A DNA stretch of 64,000 nt from Roseovarius sp. EL26 (GTDB taxonomy: Bacteria > Pseudomonadota > Alphaproteobacteria > Rhodobacterales > Rhodobacteraceae), in assembly GCF_900327775.1 (NCBI RefSeq), contig NZ_OUMZ01000007.1, forward strand, positions 1,413,606 through 1,477,605. Direction: 5' to 3'. This document shows, in pieces, positions 54,330 through 63,423 of the stretch (its first letter is position 1; each line of letters opens with the position of its first letter). Position numbers and translations under genes: made by a program. The notes below the pieces were generated by a model. That model ran no database searches, had not been told where the DNA came from, and saw only the letters and a list, made by a program, of their open reading frames with translations.

Positions 54330-55270
54330 GACCACTCAAAAATACTCGGCGCGGTGATACCATCCACTTGAATGCTTCCTGCATCGCGCCGCAAACTCTC
54401 CCAGGCTTTATCGACAACCTCTCGGCTGCCTGACCGCGTCCGCACGGCCTGAACCGTTAATCGGGTTGAAGGCAGGATATCCTGCAAACTGTCCAATTCT
54501 CCCCGGATCATCGATTCAAAAGCAACAGACCGCGGCAGCCAACCGATTCCAACCCCCTGCCGTATGAATTGCAAAACCGCTGGCGTCAGCCCTGTTTCCG
54601 CCGCACTGAATGTCGAAAACTCCCGCGAAACATAAGGCAGGATCTGCACACGGAGAACCTCCCCAAGGTAAATACCAGCCGGGTAGGTGATCAATGGCAA
54701 GTCCTTGGACGAAATCGCAGCCTCGATGTCTGGATGATGCCGCCGGTTCGCAACTGGGATAAATTCTTCCGTCCCCAATGAGATCTTGTCGTACAGCTCA
54801 TGATCGAATTCGCGGGCATCCTCTGCGGTCTCGTAAATCAGTCCAAAGTCAGCGTCCTGCCGCATCATCATCAGATAACACTCCGCGCGCGAGCCTGAGC
54901 GGATCCGCAACATCCCTTCCCGGCCCTGCCCCAGCTGCCGCACCAACCACGGGGCCACCATGGTGGTCAGGGCGTGCTGACACACCAACGTCAGACGGCG
55001 ACCATGCAGGCCAACATCATCCGATAACGCCAATCGCAACTCGCGAAAATTCCGCGCCGATTCACGCAGCTCAAATTCCATCGCCTGCACATGCGGCAGC
55101 AAAGTCACCGGTTTTCGGTTTCGATCAAACAAAGCGCATCCCAGTGCTTCCTCCATCGCCCTGATCCTGCGGGTAAAGGCCGAGGCGGTCAGAAAACGCC
55201 GCTCTGCCGCCGCAGAAAAGGACCCGGTTTCAGCAACAGCCAAGATGTCTTCGATCCATTCAAGTTTCAT
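54326..55270 (-). CDS. LysR-family regulator between hpsN and cuyA
   Basis: A 314-aa regulator with helix-turn-helix EWIEDILAVAETGSFSAAAERRF and TASAFTRRIRAMEE, and an effector domain from about residue 90. The start at 55270 is the family start; the frame is open to 55417 into cuyA. It is divergent from cuyA (108 bp between starts) with palindromes in between, and convergent with hpsN. It probably senses a sulfonate such as cysteate. Confidence 0.92.
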   Translation of the reverse strand: MKLEWIEDILAVAETGSFSAAAERRFLTASAFTRRIRAMEEALGCALFDRNRKPVTLLPHVQAMEFELRESARNFRELRLALSDDVGLHGRRLTLVCQHALTTMVAPWLVRQLGQGREGMLRIRSGSRAECYLMMMRQDADFGLIYETAEDAREFDHELYDKISLGTEEFIPVANRRHHPDIEAAISSKDLPLITYPAGIYLGEVLRVQILPYVSREFSTFSAAETGLTPAVLQFIRQGVGIGWLPRSVAFESMIRGELDSLQDILPSTRLTVQAVRTRSGSREVVDKAWESLRRDAGSIQVDGITAPSIFEWS

Positions 55271-55282
55271 CACATCACGCAC

Positions 55283-55294
55283 AAATTGCAATTT
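55283..55294. promoter_or_regulatory. 12-bp palindrome AAATTGCAATTT
   Basis: Perfect palindrome 13 bases upstream of the LysR start and 85 bases upstream of cuyA, in the divergent region. It is a candidate binding half of the LysR regulator or part of its own promoter. Confidence 0.4.
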
Positions 55295-55351
55295 ATACAA
55301 CTTAAAGCATGGTTTTCGAATTTGTTGTAGCACTATTATTGTGGTTAATTG

Positions 55352-55368
55352 CGAAATGAGACATTTCG
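55352..55368. promoter_or_regulatory. 17-bp palindrome at the cuyA ribosome site
   Basis: CGAAATG-AGA-CATTTCG has 7-bp arms and ends in the TCGGAGA ribosome site, 10 bases before the cuyA start. It could be an operator or an mRNA hairpin controlling translation of cuyA. Confidence 0.5.
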
Positions 55369-55378
55369 GAGATACAGC

Positions 55379-56383
55379 ATGAACCTCGCCAAATTCCCCC
55401 GCGTGCACCTTGCACACCTGCCCACCCCGCTAGAACATATGCCCCGCCTGTCCGAGGCGCTTGACGGCCCTGACATCTATATCAAACGTGACGACTGCAC
55501 CGGGCTTTCGACCGGCGGCAACAAGACACGCAAGCTCGAATTCCTGATGGCCGAGGCGCAAGCACAAGGCGCCGACATGGTGATGACGCAAGGCGCGACA
55601 CAGTCTAACCACGCCCGCCAAACCGCCGCTGCCGCTGCCAAGCTGGGCATGGATTGCCACATCCTGCTCGAAGATCGCACCGGCTACAATTATGACAACT
55701 ACAAGCACAACGGTAACGTTCTGCTCGATCACCTGCACGGCGCCACGATGGAGCATCGCGGTCCTGATCTGGACATGCACGCGGAAATGGAAGCCGTCGC
55801 TGACAAATTCCGCTCTGAGGGCCGCAATGTCTACACCATCCCCGGTGGCGGCTCAAACGCCACGGGCGCGCTTGGCTATGTCAACTGTGCACTGGAAATG
55901 CTGAACCAGTTTGTCACCATGGGCCTGAACGTTGATCACATCGTGCACGCCACGGGTTCCGCTGGCACTCAAGCCGGTCTGATCACTGGTCTCCGCGCAA
56001 TGAACGCCAACATTCCCCTGCTGGGCATCGGCGTGCGCGCCCCCAAAGCCAAGCAAGAGGAAAATGTTTACAACCTCGCCGTCAAAACCGCCGAAAAACT
56101 GGGTTGCCCCGGTGTGGTTGCCCGCGAAGACGTAGTGGCCAACACCGATTACGTCGGCCCCGGCTACGGCATGCCAGCCGAGGATACGCTGGAAGCCATC
56201 GACATCTTCGCCAAGCACGAGGCTATTTTACTGGATCCGGTCTATTCGGCCAAAGGCGGCGCTGGCCTGATCGATCTCATTCGCAAAGGTCACTTCAAAA
56301 AGGGTGAAAAGGTTGTCTTCCTGCACACCGGCGGCGCCATCGGTCTGACCGGCTATCGCCACTTGTTTGACGTGCCTGAATGA
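55379..56383 (+). CDS. cuyA: L-cysteate sulfo-lyase (CuyA), D-cysteine desulfhydrase family
   Basis: A 334-aa PLP enzyme of the tryptophan-synthase-beta fold. Start: [20 protein letters not shown]; the PLP lysine is in [12 protein letters not shown], then [20 protein letters not shown] and [15 protein letters not shown]. CuyA splits L-cysteate into pyruvate, ammonium and sulfite. The family also includes D-cysteine desulfhydrases and ACC deaminases; the hpsN-like neighbour and the LysR gene favour CuyA. The start at 55379 agrees with the family. It overlaps the racemase gene by 4 bases. Confidence 0.83.
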   Translation: MNLAKFPRVHLAHLPTPLEHMPRLSEALDGPDIYIKRDDCTGLSTGGNKTRKLEFLMAEAQAQGADMVMTQGATQSNHARQTAAAAAKLGMDCHILLEDRTGYNYDNYKHNGNVLLDHLHGATMEHRGPDLDMHAEMEAVADKFRSEGRNVYTIPGGGSNATGALGYVNCALEMLNQFVTMGLNVDHIVHATGSAGTQAGLITGLRAMNANIPLLGIGVRAPKAKQEENVYNLAVKTAEKLGCPGVVAREDVVANTDYVGPGYGMPAEDTLEAIDIFAKHEAILLDPVYSAKGGAGLIDLIRKGHFKKGEKVVFLHTGGAIGLTGYRHLFDVPE

Positions 56384-57060
56384 AACCCGTTGGCATCCTC
56401 GGTGGGATGGGGCCCGAGGCCACCATCCTCCTGATGCAAAAAATGCTGGGTATGGTCGACGCGCATGACGACGCCGACCATATCCCCCTGATCGTACACC
56501 AAAACCCGCAGGTGCCCTCGCGTATCAAGGCGCTGATCGAAGGCCAGGGCGAAGACCCCGGCCCAACATTAACCCGCATGGCGCAAGATCTGCAGCAGGC
56601 GGGCGCGCAAGCGATTGCCATGCCCTGCAACACCGCGCACTACTACGCGCCTGCCGTGGTCGCGGGTAGCACGGTACCATTTCTGAATATGCTGGATCTG
56701 ACCGCCGCACATTTGGCCAAATCGGGGGCCAAACGCATCGGCATGCTCGCCTCCCCTGCCACGCGGATGGTGGGCGTGTTCAATAAACCCTTCGCCGCCC
56801 ATGGCCTCACCCCCGTCTGGCTGCCGCAGGACGAGGCGCTGCTAACCATCATCCGCGCCATCAAGGCCGGGGAACCCGCCGCCAGCCAGATCACACCGCT
56901 GTCAAAGATTGCGCAGGATCTTCTGGACCTCGGCGCCGATCACCTCCTGATCGCCTGTACCGAGCTTTCGCTCCTCACCAATGCCATCCCCGAAGGCATC
57001 CCTTACACCGACAGCCTCGAATGCCTCACACATGCGATAGCGAAGTTTGCGACTTCGTAG
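56380..57060 (+). CDS. Aspartate/glutamate racemase family protein
   Basis: A 226-aa cofactor-independent racemase with both catalytic cysteines, in [10 protein letters not shown] (near residue 73) and [10 protein letters not shown] (near residue 187). The start is [16 protein letters not shown], typical of aspartate-type racemases. It is coupled by ATGA to cuyA, so it may interconvert the enantiomers of cysteate, a structural analogue of aspartate. That substrate is an inference. Confidence 0.9.
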   Translation: MKPVGILGGMGPEATILLMQKMLGMVDAHDDADHIPLIVHQNPQVPSRIKALIEGQGEDPGPTLTRMAQDLQQAGAQAIAMPCNTAHYYAPAVVAGSTVPFLNMLDLTAAHLAKSGAKRIGMLASPATRMVGVFNKPFAAHGLTPVWLPQDEALLTIIRAIKAGEPAASQITPLSKIAQDLLDLGADHLLIACTELSLLTNAIPEGIPYTDSLECLTHAIAKFATS

Positions 57061-57085
57061 GACCGGCAACTTTGCCCACATCTCA

Positions 57086-57388
57086 TCATCTATCGAGTAT
57101 TTTATTATATTTTCCGTTGATAGGGACGTACTGCACTAGCTGGCTTTGGCTATCGTCCATATACAATCGACCACATTGAAAACATTCCCAAGCCATACGT
57201 GTCTTTTCGCTTCTCCGAATCCTCATCGCAGTCTGCTCTTTGGTTTCAACTGCGGGAGGATTTTCGATAGCTTCATCCACTATGTCCCAGAAATTAAACC
57301 AATCTTTGTCACCAAATACATAACCCTTGAAAGATAGATTATCTGTTTGATCTGGGATGACAGCTCCGCATTCACACTTTATCTTCAC
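57086..57388 (-). CDS. Zinc-ribbon-like protein of unknown function
   Basis: A 100-aa hydrophilic protein starting at a GTG at 57388 with GGAG upstream. KIKCECGAVIPDQTDNLSF at the start and WECFQCGRLYMDD near the end give CxC and CxxC pairs that could bind one zinc. The frame is open to 57532, but the extra part is unlike a protein start. The family looks widespread in bacteria; no function is known to me. Base use is more AT-rich than that of its neighbours, which may indicate transfer. Confidence 0.6.
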   Translation of the reverse strand: MKIKCECGAVIPDQTDNLSFKGYVFGDKDWFNFWDIVDEAIENPPAVETKEQTAMRIRRSEKTRMAWECFQCGRLYMDDSQSQLVQYVPINGKYNKILDR

Positions 57389-57428
57389 AAACACGCTCCA
57401 AAATGCATCACTCTGCAACTCGCCGTAG

Positions 57429-57446
57429 GGTGGGTGCCAACCCACC
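57429..57446. repeat. REP-like palindrome
   Basis: GGTGGGT-GCCA-ACCCACC is a perfect 7-bp inverted repeat in the short gap after the zinc-ribbon gene. This type of extragenic palindrome recurs in many bacterial genomes. Only one copy was noticed in this window. Confidence 0.45.
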
Positions 57447-57479
57447 ATTTCTTCACCAGAATGGATTGGCAACAATCGA

Positions 57480-57800
57480 TCAAGACGCCCCCGACAGCGC
57501 ATTGCGCAGCTCTTCCGCCTCGCGGCGGGCATCGCGCAGCCCGTCCATGGTGGCGGCCAGTTCGGCTTCGGTCTGCGACAGTTGGTTGGTCAGGTCCGCC
57601 TCGCGCTGTTGCAGGTAGGTAATCGCCTGATCGCGGGTTTCCTCGGCCTCATGCAGCTCCTGCGCCATGCGCTCCACCTCTTCCACATCCGCCCCGGGCA
57701 CCCGGACAAAGCGGTGCACCAGCCAGTTGGCAAACCAGCCCAGACAAAACGCCACAAACAGGATAATGGCGGTCACTATGATAAACTCAGTTCTATTCAT
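57480..57800 (-). CDS. Single-span coiled-coil protein
   Basis: A 106-aa protein with an N-terminal membrane helix (residues 7-27, IIVTAIILFVAFCLGWFANW) and a long acidic coiled coil (about 40-100, rich in Glu, Ala and Leu heptads). It resembles the topology of small envelope organisers. The ATG at 57800 lies inside the 3' end of the OmpA-like gene (8-bp overlap), so the two are co-translated. Function unknown. Confidence 0.65.
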   Translation of the reverse strand: MNRTEFIIVTAIILFVAFCLGWFANWLVHRFVRVPGADVEEVERMAQELHEAEETRDQAITYLQQREADLTNQLSQTEAELAATMDGLRDARREAEELRNALSGAS

Positions 57801-59721
57801 CTGCTGCCTGTCCTTCGGCGTCTTCTTGCAGTTTTTCTTCTGCGTTTTCTTCGGGTTTTTCGCCTTTTGGCTCCGCCAAAGCGTCAAGTGTGGTTTCTTC
57901 TTCCACAATCGGGTCTGGCCGGATCAAGAGGAATTCAATCCTCCGATTGGCCTCGCGGCCTGCCTCAGAATCGTTAGATTCTATCGGTTGGCTTTCACCA
58001 TACCCCGTTGCCGTAAATTTAGAGGTCAGCACACGGCGCTGGCGCAGTTCATTCAAAATGGTTTGCGCCCGCGTCTGGCTCAGCTGCTGGTTCATTTCTT
58101 CGCGACCCTGGCTGTCGGTGTGACCACCGATCTCAAGCTTGATCTTACCACATTCCCGTAAGACTTCCGCGATATCATCCAGAATTGGGCTTGAATCTTC
58201 ATCCACATTAGATGATCCCGGCTCAAAATTGATCTTGCGGTCGACCTGCATCTGGGAAATCAGATCAACGCATTCATCCGGTGTTGGCAGGCTGGCCACC
58301 GGGTCAAGCGCCTCTACATATTCAATATCTATTGAATATTGTCCCGCCTCGCCTAACTTCGACGCCAGCATAGCAGACACTTTTGCGCTCGCATCTGGAC
58401 GGCCCGTTTTACCTTTTACGGTCAGATTGTCAGGGGTAACCGTGACGGCACCACTCGACAAATAAGACAAGGCTTCGACGCCAGTCAGGGTTCGAACCGG
58501 CCAGTTTCGCGGCAACGCTTCGGCCAGTCGTGCAGTTGTATGCACCACATCTGACGCAAATCGTGCCTTGGCCAGGCTATCGACTGTTTTGCGACTGCCT
58601 TCGCTACTGATCTGCCCGCGGATCTGAACCAGCCCCTCTGGCGATAGTGTGGCGACAAATTCCGGTGTATTGTCGGCACTGGTCACAGCCTTTTCAGGCA
58701 GCTTTGCATGGAGAGTAAATACTTCGGGCAAAGAGGTTTCAAGCTTGCCGACAATATCATCAAAGTGTTGCTGAGAGACGTCTTCATGCGCCACCAACGA
58801 GATATCAGCATCAGAGAAAGTGACACTGCCACCATTAAAATCACTGACGGCCGCAATCGCCAGCTCAACCGCATTTGCCCATCTCGGTGACGGCACGCCC
58901 AGGCCAATGGTGCAGTCAACTTTGCGATTCACACCGGCCTGTGTCGCAGCCTTGATGATCGCAGTACGCGCTTTTTCCGTATCGGCAGAACAGGCATCAA
59001 AACGCGCCGCGCCAGCATCTATCACAAACCGCAATGTAAACGGGGTGATCACCGGACGTGGGGCCGTGATGTTTGTTGAGAGCCTGACATCACTCGGAAC
59101 ATCTCGTGCAAGCGATGTTTCAAGCGTGACCTTTTCCGCGCGGCCTTCAGCCATGGCAGTCACAGCTACACGGTTGGCCTCGACCGAAATCTTTGCCCTC
59201 GGCAACTGTTCCAGAGAGCGAATCGCAAAACGCAGGGCATCGTCCCATTGTTCCGGCACCGGATAATCGGCCGCTTCTAGCAGATCAGCCACCGGCTCAC
59301 CATCTGCGGCAGCCTCTACATCTGCGATCAGCTCACCCCGATCCGTTTGTGTAGGGATCAACCCAATCAGGGAAACCCCCTGATCGTGACGTAGAATTTC
59401 GATAGAAAACCGTGGTGGCAACGCCTCAATCGAATCCACCACCAGCATCTGGTCAATGACTCGCGCTGCATCAACTGCCTTACCAGCCGCTGACAGGGCA
59501 TTAAAGCGGGCCGCCTCTGATGGTGCTGTCCCGGCTAGAAAAACCTGCAAGCCATTGGCATCCACCTCGGCCCAGGCAATGTCATTTGTGGTTAGCTCCT
59601 GCAAAACCACCTTGCGCGATCCATCTTCAACCGCGGAAACCGCAAAACTCGCCCCCAAAAGACATAGTCCCGCTGCACCACCAAAAACTGTAGCAATCGC
59701 AATAGTCGAAGAAAGGCGCAT
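57793..59721 (-). CDS. OmpA-family protein with tandem BON-like region
   Basis: A 642-aa envelope protein. A signal peptide or anchor (RLSSTIAIATVFGGAAGLCLL) is followed by a long region of repeated alpha/beta segments that resemble BON-type domains. Then comes an OmpA-like peptidoglycan-binding domain (about residues 490-600) with FEPGSSNVDEDSSPIL, GGHTDSQGREEMNQQLSQTRA and NRRIEFLL. An acidic tail ends the protein. The start is uncertain: I prefer ATG 59721, but the frame extends 20 residues to a TTG at 59781. It follows ubiA and precedes the coiled-coil gene. It probably links outer membrane and cell wall. Confidence 0.8.
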   Translation of the reverse strand: MRLSSTIAIATVFGGAAGLCLLGASFAVSAVEDGSRKVVLQELTTNDIAWAEVDANGLQVFLAGTAPSEAARFNALSAAGKAVDAARVIDQMLVVDSIEALPPRFSIEILRHDQGVSLIGLIPTQTDRGELIADVEAAADGEPVADLLEAADYPVPEQWDDALRFAIRSLEQLPRAKISVEANRVAVTAMAEGRAEKVTLETSLARDVPSDVRLSTNITAPRPVITPFTLRFVIDAGAARFDACSADTEKARTAIIKAATQAGVNRKVDCTIGLGVPSPRWANAVELAIAAVSDFNGGSVTFSDADISLVAHEDVSQQHFDDIVGKLETSLPEVFTLHAKLPEKAVTSADNTPEFVATLSPEGLVQIRGQISSEGSRKTVDSLAKARFASDVVHTTARLAEALPRNWPVRTLTGVEALSYLSSGAVTVTPDNLTVKGKTGRPDASAKVSAMLASKLGEAGQYSIDIEYVEALDPVASLPTPDECVDLISQMQVDRKINFEPGSSNVDEDSSPILDDIAEVLRECGKIKLEIGGHTDSQGREEMNQQLSQTRAQTILNELRQRRVLTSKFTATGYGESQPIESNDSEAGREANRRIEFLLIRPDPIVEEETTLDALAEPKGEKPEENAEEKLQEDAEGQAADE

Positions 59722-59781
59722 GCCAAAAACCGGAATTTGTTCTGTTTCGTTGTGTTTAGGCCTACGGCCCACGAAGTTCAA

Positions 59782-60747
59782 TCACAGCATCAAGGCAAAG
59801 GCAAAAAACAGCACACTGATCAATCCGGCATCCCTATTTGATCGGAATAAAGCCACCAAGCTACTATTGTCCTGCATATCAAACTGACGCAATTGCCAGT
59901 GCAAATGCCAGCCCATCAACCACGGCCCACACAGCGCCACAACCATCATCAACGGCTGCCCATCTGGTGCGGACATGATCACGGCCAGCCCTTGCAGGGT
60001 GACAGTTGCGATCAAAAATCGCATCAACCATTTCGGACTGTCATTGCCAAATAGCCGCGCGGTAGACTTGACCCCGATCAAGGCATCATCTTCACTATCT
60101 TGATGAGCATAAATCGTGTCATAGAACAACGTCCAAGCCACGCCCGACAGGTACAAAACCACAGCCGGCCAATGCAACGCACCGGCATGCGCCGTCCAGG
60201 CCAACAAAGCACCCCAATTAAACGCGATTCCCAAAAATGCCTGTGGCCACCAAGTAAAGCGCTTGGCAAAAGGGTAAATCGTGACAGGTGCCAGCGACAA
60301 AACACCCAGCACAATCGCTGCAGTGTTCATGGTCATCAGCACCGCCAACCCCAGCAACGCCTGAACCACCAGCCAAATCAACGCTCCCTTCACGCTCACT
60401 TGCCCTGATGGAATCGGGCGCGAAGCCGTGCGCGCCACGCTGCCGTCAATGTGGCGGTCAGTAATGTCATTCCACGTACAGCCCGCACCGCGCATCACAA
60501 AAGATCCTATCGCACAGCCAACAAAGATCCACAGGTCATGCCACCCCGCCCGCCCATCATAAAGCATGGCCAACAAAAGCCCCCACCAACAGGGTAACAA
60601 CAGCAGCCAAGTGCCAATTGGCCGGTCCGCCCGCGATAGGCGTAAATAAGGCCGCGTTGTCACCGGTGCCCAACGATCCACCCAGTTATCTTTGACAGCG
60701 TCAGAAACCTGTCCTGTCGCCTCTGGCATCTGGTCATTCCCGGTCAT
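59782..60747 (-). CDS. ubiA: 4-hydroxybenzoate polyprenyltransferase
   Basis: Inner-membrane prenyltransferase attaching the polyprenyl chain to 4-hydroxybenzoate in ubiquinone synthesis. The 321-aa product has eight to nine hydrophobic helices and the two Asp-rich motifs, NDITDRHIDGSVART and DTIYAHQDSEDDALIG. The length is normal. It is divergent from rsmE with 11 bp between starts, and it lies directly upstream of the OmpA-like gene. Confidence 0.95.
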   Translation of the reverse strand: MTGNDQMPEATGQVSDAVKDNWVDRWAPVTTRPYLRLSRADRPIGTWLLLLPCWWGLLLAMLYDGRAGWHDLWIFVGCAIGSFVMRGAGCTWNDITDRHIDGSVARTASRPIPSGQVSVKGALIWLVVQALLGLAVLMTMNTAAIVLGVLSLAPVTIYPFAKRFTWWPQAFLGIAFNWGALLAWTAHAGALHWPAVVLYLSGVAWTLFYDTIYAHQDSEDDALIGVKSTARLFGNDSPKWLMRFLIATVTLQGLAVIMSAPDGQPLMMVVALCGPWLMGWHLHWQLRQFDMQDNSSLVALFRSNRDAGLISVLFFAFALML

Positions 60748-60758
60748 ATGTTGGCCTC

Positions 60759-61484
60759 ATGAGTACCGCTAAGATCAGACTGTTTGTAGAGCACCCTTTG
60801 GCCCAAGGGCAATCTGTTCCTATCACAAAGGAACAGGCGCATTATCTTTTTGGCGTCATGCGCAAAGGCGTGGGTGATGATCTGTTACTCTTTGACGGTC
60901 AGAACGGTGAATGGCGAGGAACCGTAACGCAAACTGGCAAGCGTGGCGGAGAGTTGGGCGTTATCGAACAAACCCGCCCACAGCATAACCCGCCTGATCT
61001 ATGGCTGCTCTTTGCACCCATTAAAAAAGCCCGCACCGATTTTATCGTTGAAAAGGCAGCCGAGATGGGCGCGGCCCGCATCTGCCCGATCCAGACCGAT
61101 TTCACCAATTCCGATCGCATCCGCCAGGACCGCCTGCAAGCCCACGCAGTTGAAGCGGCAGAGCAATGCGGCGGCACCTTCGTGCCAGAGGTCACTGCCC
61201 TCGCAAAACTCGACAAACTTATTTCGGACTGGCCCGAAGACCGGCAACTGATGTTCTGCGACGAATCTCTGGCTGGGGCAGCTGAAACCCTTGGCGCTGC
61301 TGCAGGTAACAAATGGGCCATCCTCATCGGGCCCGAAGGCGGCTTTTCCGAATCGGAGCGTTCGCGCCTGCACGCCCTAACCTTCGCCCATGCCGTCAGC
61401 CTCGGCCCTCGCATCTTGCGCGCCGACACCGCCGCCGTGGCCGCAATGACCGTCTGGCAACAAGTGATTGGAGATTGGTCATGA
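60759..61484 (+). CDS. rsmE: 16S rRNA (uracil1498-N3)-methyltransferase
   Basis: A 241-aa SPOUT-class methyltransferase that methylates U1498 of 16S rRNA. It has the N-terminal PUA-like part (HYLFGVMRKGVGDDLLLFDGQNGEW in parts) and the SAM-binding knot with ILIGPEGGFSESE and LGPRILRADTAAVAAMTVWQ. It overlaps the following gene by 4 bases. Confidence 0.96.
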   Translation: MSTAKIRLFVEHPLAQGQSVPITKEQAHYLFGVMRKGVGDDLLLFDGQNGEWRGTVTQTGKRGGELGVIEQTRPQHNPPDLWLLFAPIKKARTDFIVEKAAEMGAARICPIQTDFTNSDRIRQDRLQAHAVEAAEQCGGTFVPEVTALAKLDKLISDWPEDRQLMFCDESLAGAAETLGAAAGNKWAILIGPEGGFSESERSRLHALTFAHAVSLGPRILRADTAAVAAMTVWQQVIGDWS

Positions 61485-61987
61485 TCCGCCCCGAAGCCCG
61501 CGCGACCCTCTGGCAATGGCGCGAGATGCTCGCAGGCACAATCCTGCTAGGCCTTGGCCTGTGGTGGGCGCTGGCCAGCTTTGGCTTTGTCAAATGGCTG
61601 GGCTATGCCTTCTGCATCGCTGGTCTCATCGGTCTTGCCGCAGGCATTCAACGCATCCGTTTCCGTCAGGGGCAAGACGGCCCCGGCGTGGTGCAGGTGG
61701 TCGAAGGGCAGATCTCCTATTTCGGTCCGCTCGATGGCGGGGCCATCGCCATCCGTGAAATGACCCGCCTGCAGCTTGACCCCACTGGTCACCCTGCCCA
61801 TTGGGTGCTCAATCAACCCGGACAGCCCGCGCTTCAAATCCCGCTGACCGCCTCAGGCGCGGATCTGCTGTTTGATGCCTTCGCCTCTCTGCCTGACCTC
61901 AAGACCGAACAAATGCTGTCCACCCTCAATTCGAAACCAGATCACCCTATCGTGATCTGGCAAAAACCAACCAACCGGCTGCATTGA
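61481..61987 (+). CDS. Conserved membrane protein of unknown function
   Basis: A 168-aa protein with two membrane helices (about residues 17-33 and 37-52) followed by a compact soluble domain (VVQVVEGQISYFGPLDGG, IREMTRLQLD, HWVLNQPG). The ATG at 61481 is coupled to rsmE. The order rsmE-this gene-gshA is conserved in Rhodobacteraceae as I recall. The family has no known function. Confidence 0.75.
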   Translation: MIRPEARATLWQWREMLAGTILLGLGLWWALASFGFVKWLGYAFCIAGLIGLAAGIQRIRFRQGQDGPGVVQVVEGQISYFGPLDGGAIAIREMTRLQLDPTGHPAHWVLNQPGQPALQIPLTASGADLLFDAFASLPDLKTEQMLSTLNSKPDHPIVIWQKPTNRLH

Positions 61988-62052
61988 CACTGCTTTAAAT
62001 TAAAGCCAGTGGTTGCAACCTAAACAAACGTGACAAGGCAGGAGATGCGCCC

Positions 62053-63423
62053 ATGTCCATTCCCCAGTCCGGCGGCGGACCAATTGAACGCCACGAGCAA
62101 CTTGCAGAATACCTAGAAAGTGGCTGTAAGCCCAAAGAAGACTGGCGCATTGGCACCGAGCACGAGAAGTTCGGCTATTGCAAGGACACGCTAAAACCCC
62201 TCCCGTTTGAAGGCGAGCGTTCCATCGTTGCCGTTCTCGAGGGTTTGCGTGACCGCCACGACTGGGCCGAGGTCCGCGAAGGCGGCAAGCTGATCGGTCT
62301 GGAAAAAGACGGCGCAAACGTCAGCTTAGAACCCGGCGGCGCGCTGGAGCTGTCAGGCGCTCCGCTCGAGACTATCCATGAAACCTGCGACGAGGTGAAT
62401 GTTCACCTGCGCGAGGTCAAGGACATCGCCGATGAAATCGGCGTTGGCTTCATCGGTCTTGGCGCCGCCCCCATTTGGCAGCATGAGGAAATGCCCCTCA
62501 TGCCCAAAGGCCGCTACAAACTGATGGACAGCTACATGCAAAAGGTCGGCACCATGGGCCGCACCATGATGCGACGCACGTGCACGGTACAGGTCAATTT
62601 GGATTTCGGATCCGAGGCCGACATGGTGCAAAAGCTACGCGTTGCCATCGCCCTGCAGCCTGTCGCCACCGCTTTGTTTGCCAACTCACCGTTCCTTGAA
62701 AATAAAACCAACGGCCATAAATCATGGCGGTCCCGCGTCTGGCGTGATCTGGATGATGCCCGCACCGGCATGGTGCCTTTTGTCTTTGACGAGGGGTTCG
62801 GGTTTGAGGCGTGGACTCAATACGCCCTAGATGTGCCAATGTATTTTGTTTACCGCGATGGCAAATATATTGACGCGCTTGGCCAGTCGTTCCGCGACTT
62901 CCTCGAAGGAAAACTGCCCGCCCTGCCCGGCGAAACACCAACGCTGTCCGACTGGGCTGACCACCTGACCACCGCCTTCCCCGAGGCGCGGATCAAAAAA
63001 TTCATGGAAATGCGCGGCGCCGATGGCGGCCCATGGCGTCGCCTGTGCGCGCTGCCCGCTTTCTGGGTTGGCTTAACCTATGATCAAGGCGCGCTGGATG
63101 CCGCTTGGGATCTGGTTAAAGACTGGGATACTGAAACTCGCGAAAACCTTCGTATCGCCGCCAGCGAAAGCGCTTTGCAAGCCCAAGTCGGTGACATCAA
63201 GATGCACGATCTGGCCCGCGAGGTTCTGAGCATTTCCGAGGCTGGCCTCAAAGCCCGCGCCCGCCCCGGTGCAGGTGGTCTGGTGCCAGATGAAACCCAC
63301 TTCCTCAACGCCCTGCAAGAAAGCATCGAAAGCGGCAAAGTTCCCGCTGATGAACTGCTGGAACGCTATCACGGCGACTGGAACGGCGACCTGACTCGGA
63401 TTTTCGCGGATTACAGCTACTGA
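62053..63423 (+). CDS. gshA: Glutamate--cysteine ligase
   Basis: First enzyme of glutathione synthesis. The 456-aa product is of the alphaproteobacterial/plant type: RIGTEHEKFGYCKDTLKPLPF, SLEPGGALELSGAPLETIHETC, MRRTCTVQVNLDFGSE and MEMRGADGGPWRRLCALPAFW are conserved. The start is ATG with GGAG upstream. It overlaps the next gene by one base (TGATG). Confidence 0.96.
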   Translation: MSIPQSGGGPIERHEQLAEYLESGCKPKEDWRIGTEHEKFGYCKDTLKPLPFEGERSIVAVLEGLRDRHDWAEVREGGKLIGLEKDGANVSLEPGGALELSGAPLETIHETCDEVNVHLREVKDIADEIGVGFIGLGAAPIWQHEEMPLMPKGRYKLMDSYMQKVGTMGRTMMRRTCTVQVNLDFGSEADMVQKLRVAIALQPVATALFANSPFLENKTNGHKSWRSRVWRDLDDARTGMVPFVFDEGFGFEAWTQYALDVPMYFVYRDGKYIDALGQSFRDFLEGKLPALPGETPTLSDWADHLTTAFPEARIKKFMEMRGADGGPWRRLCALPAFWVGLTYDQGALDAAWDLVKDWDTETRENLRIAASESALQAQVGDIKMHDLAREVLSISEAGLKARARPGAGGLVPDETHFLNALQESIESGKVPADELLERYHGDWNGDLTRIFADYSY

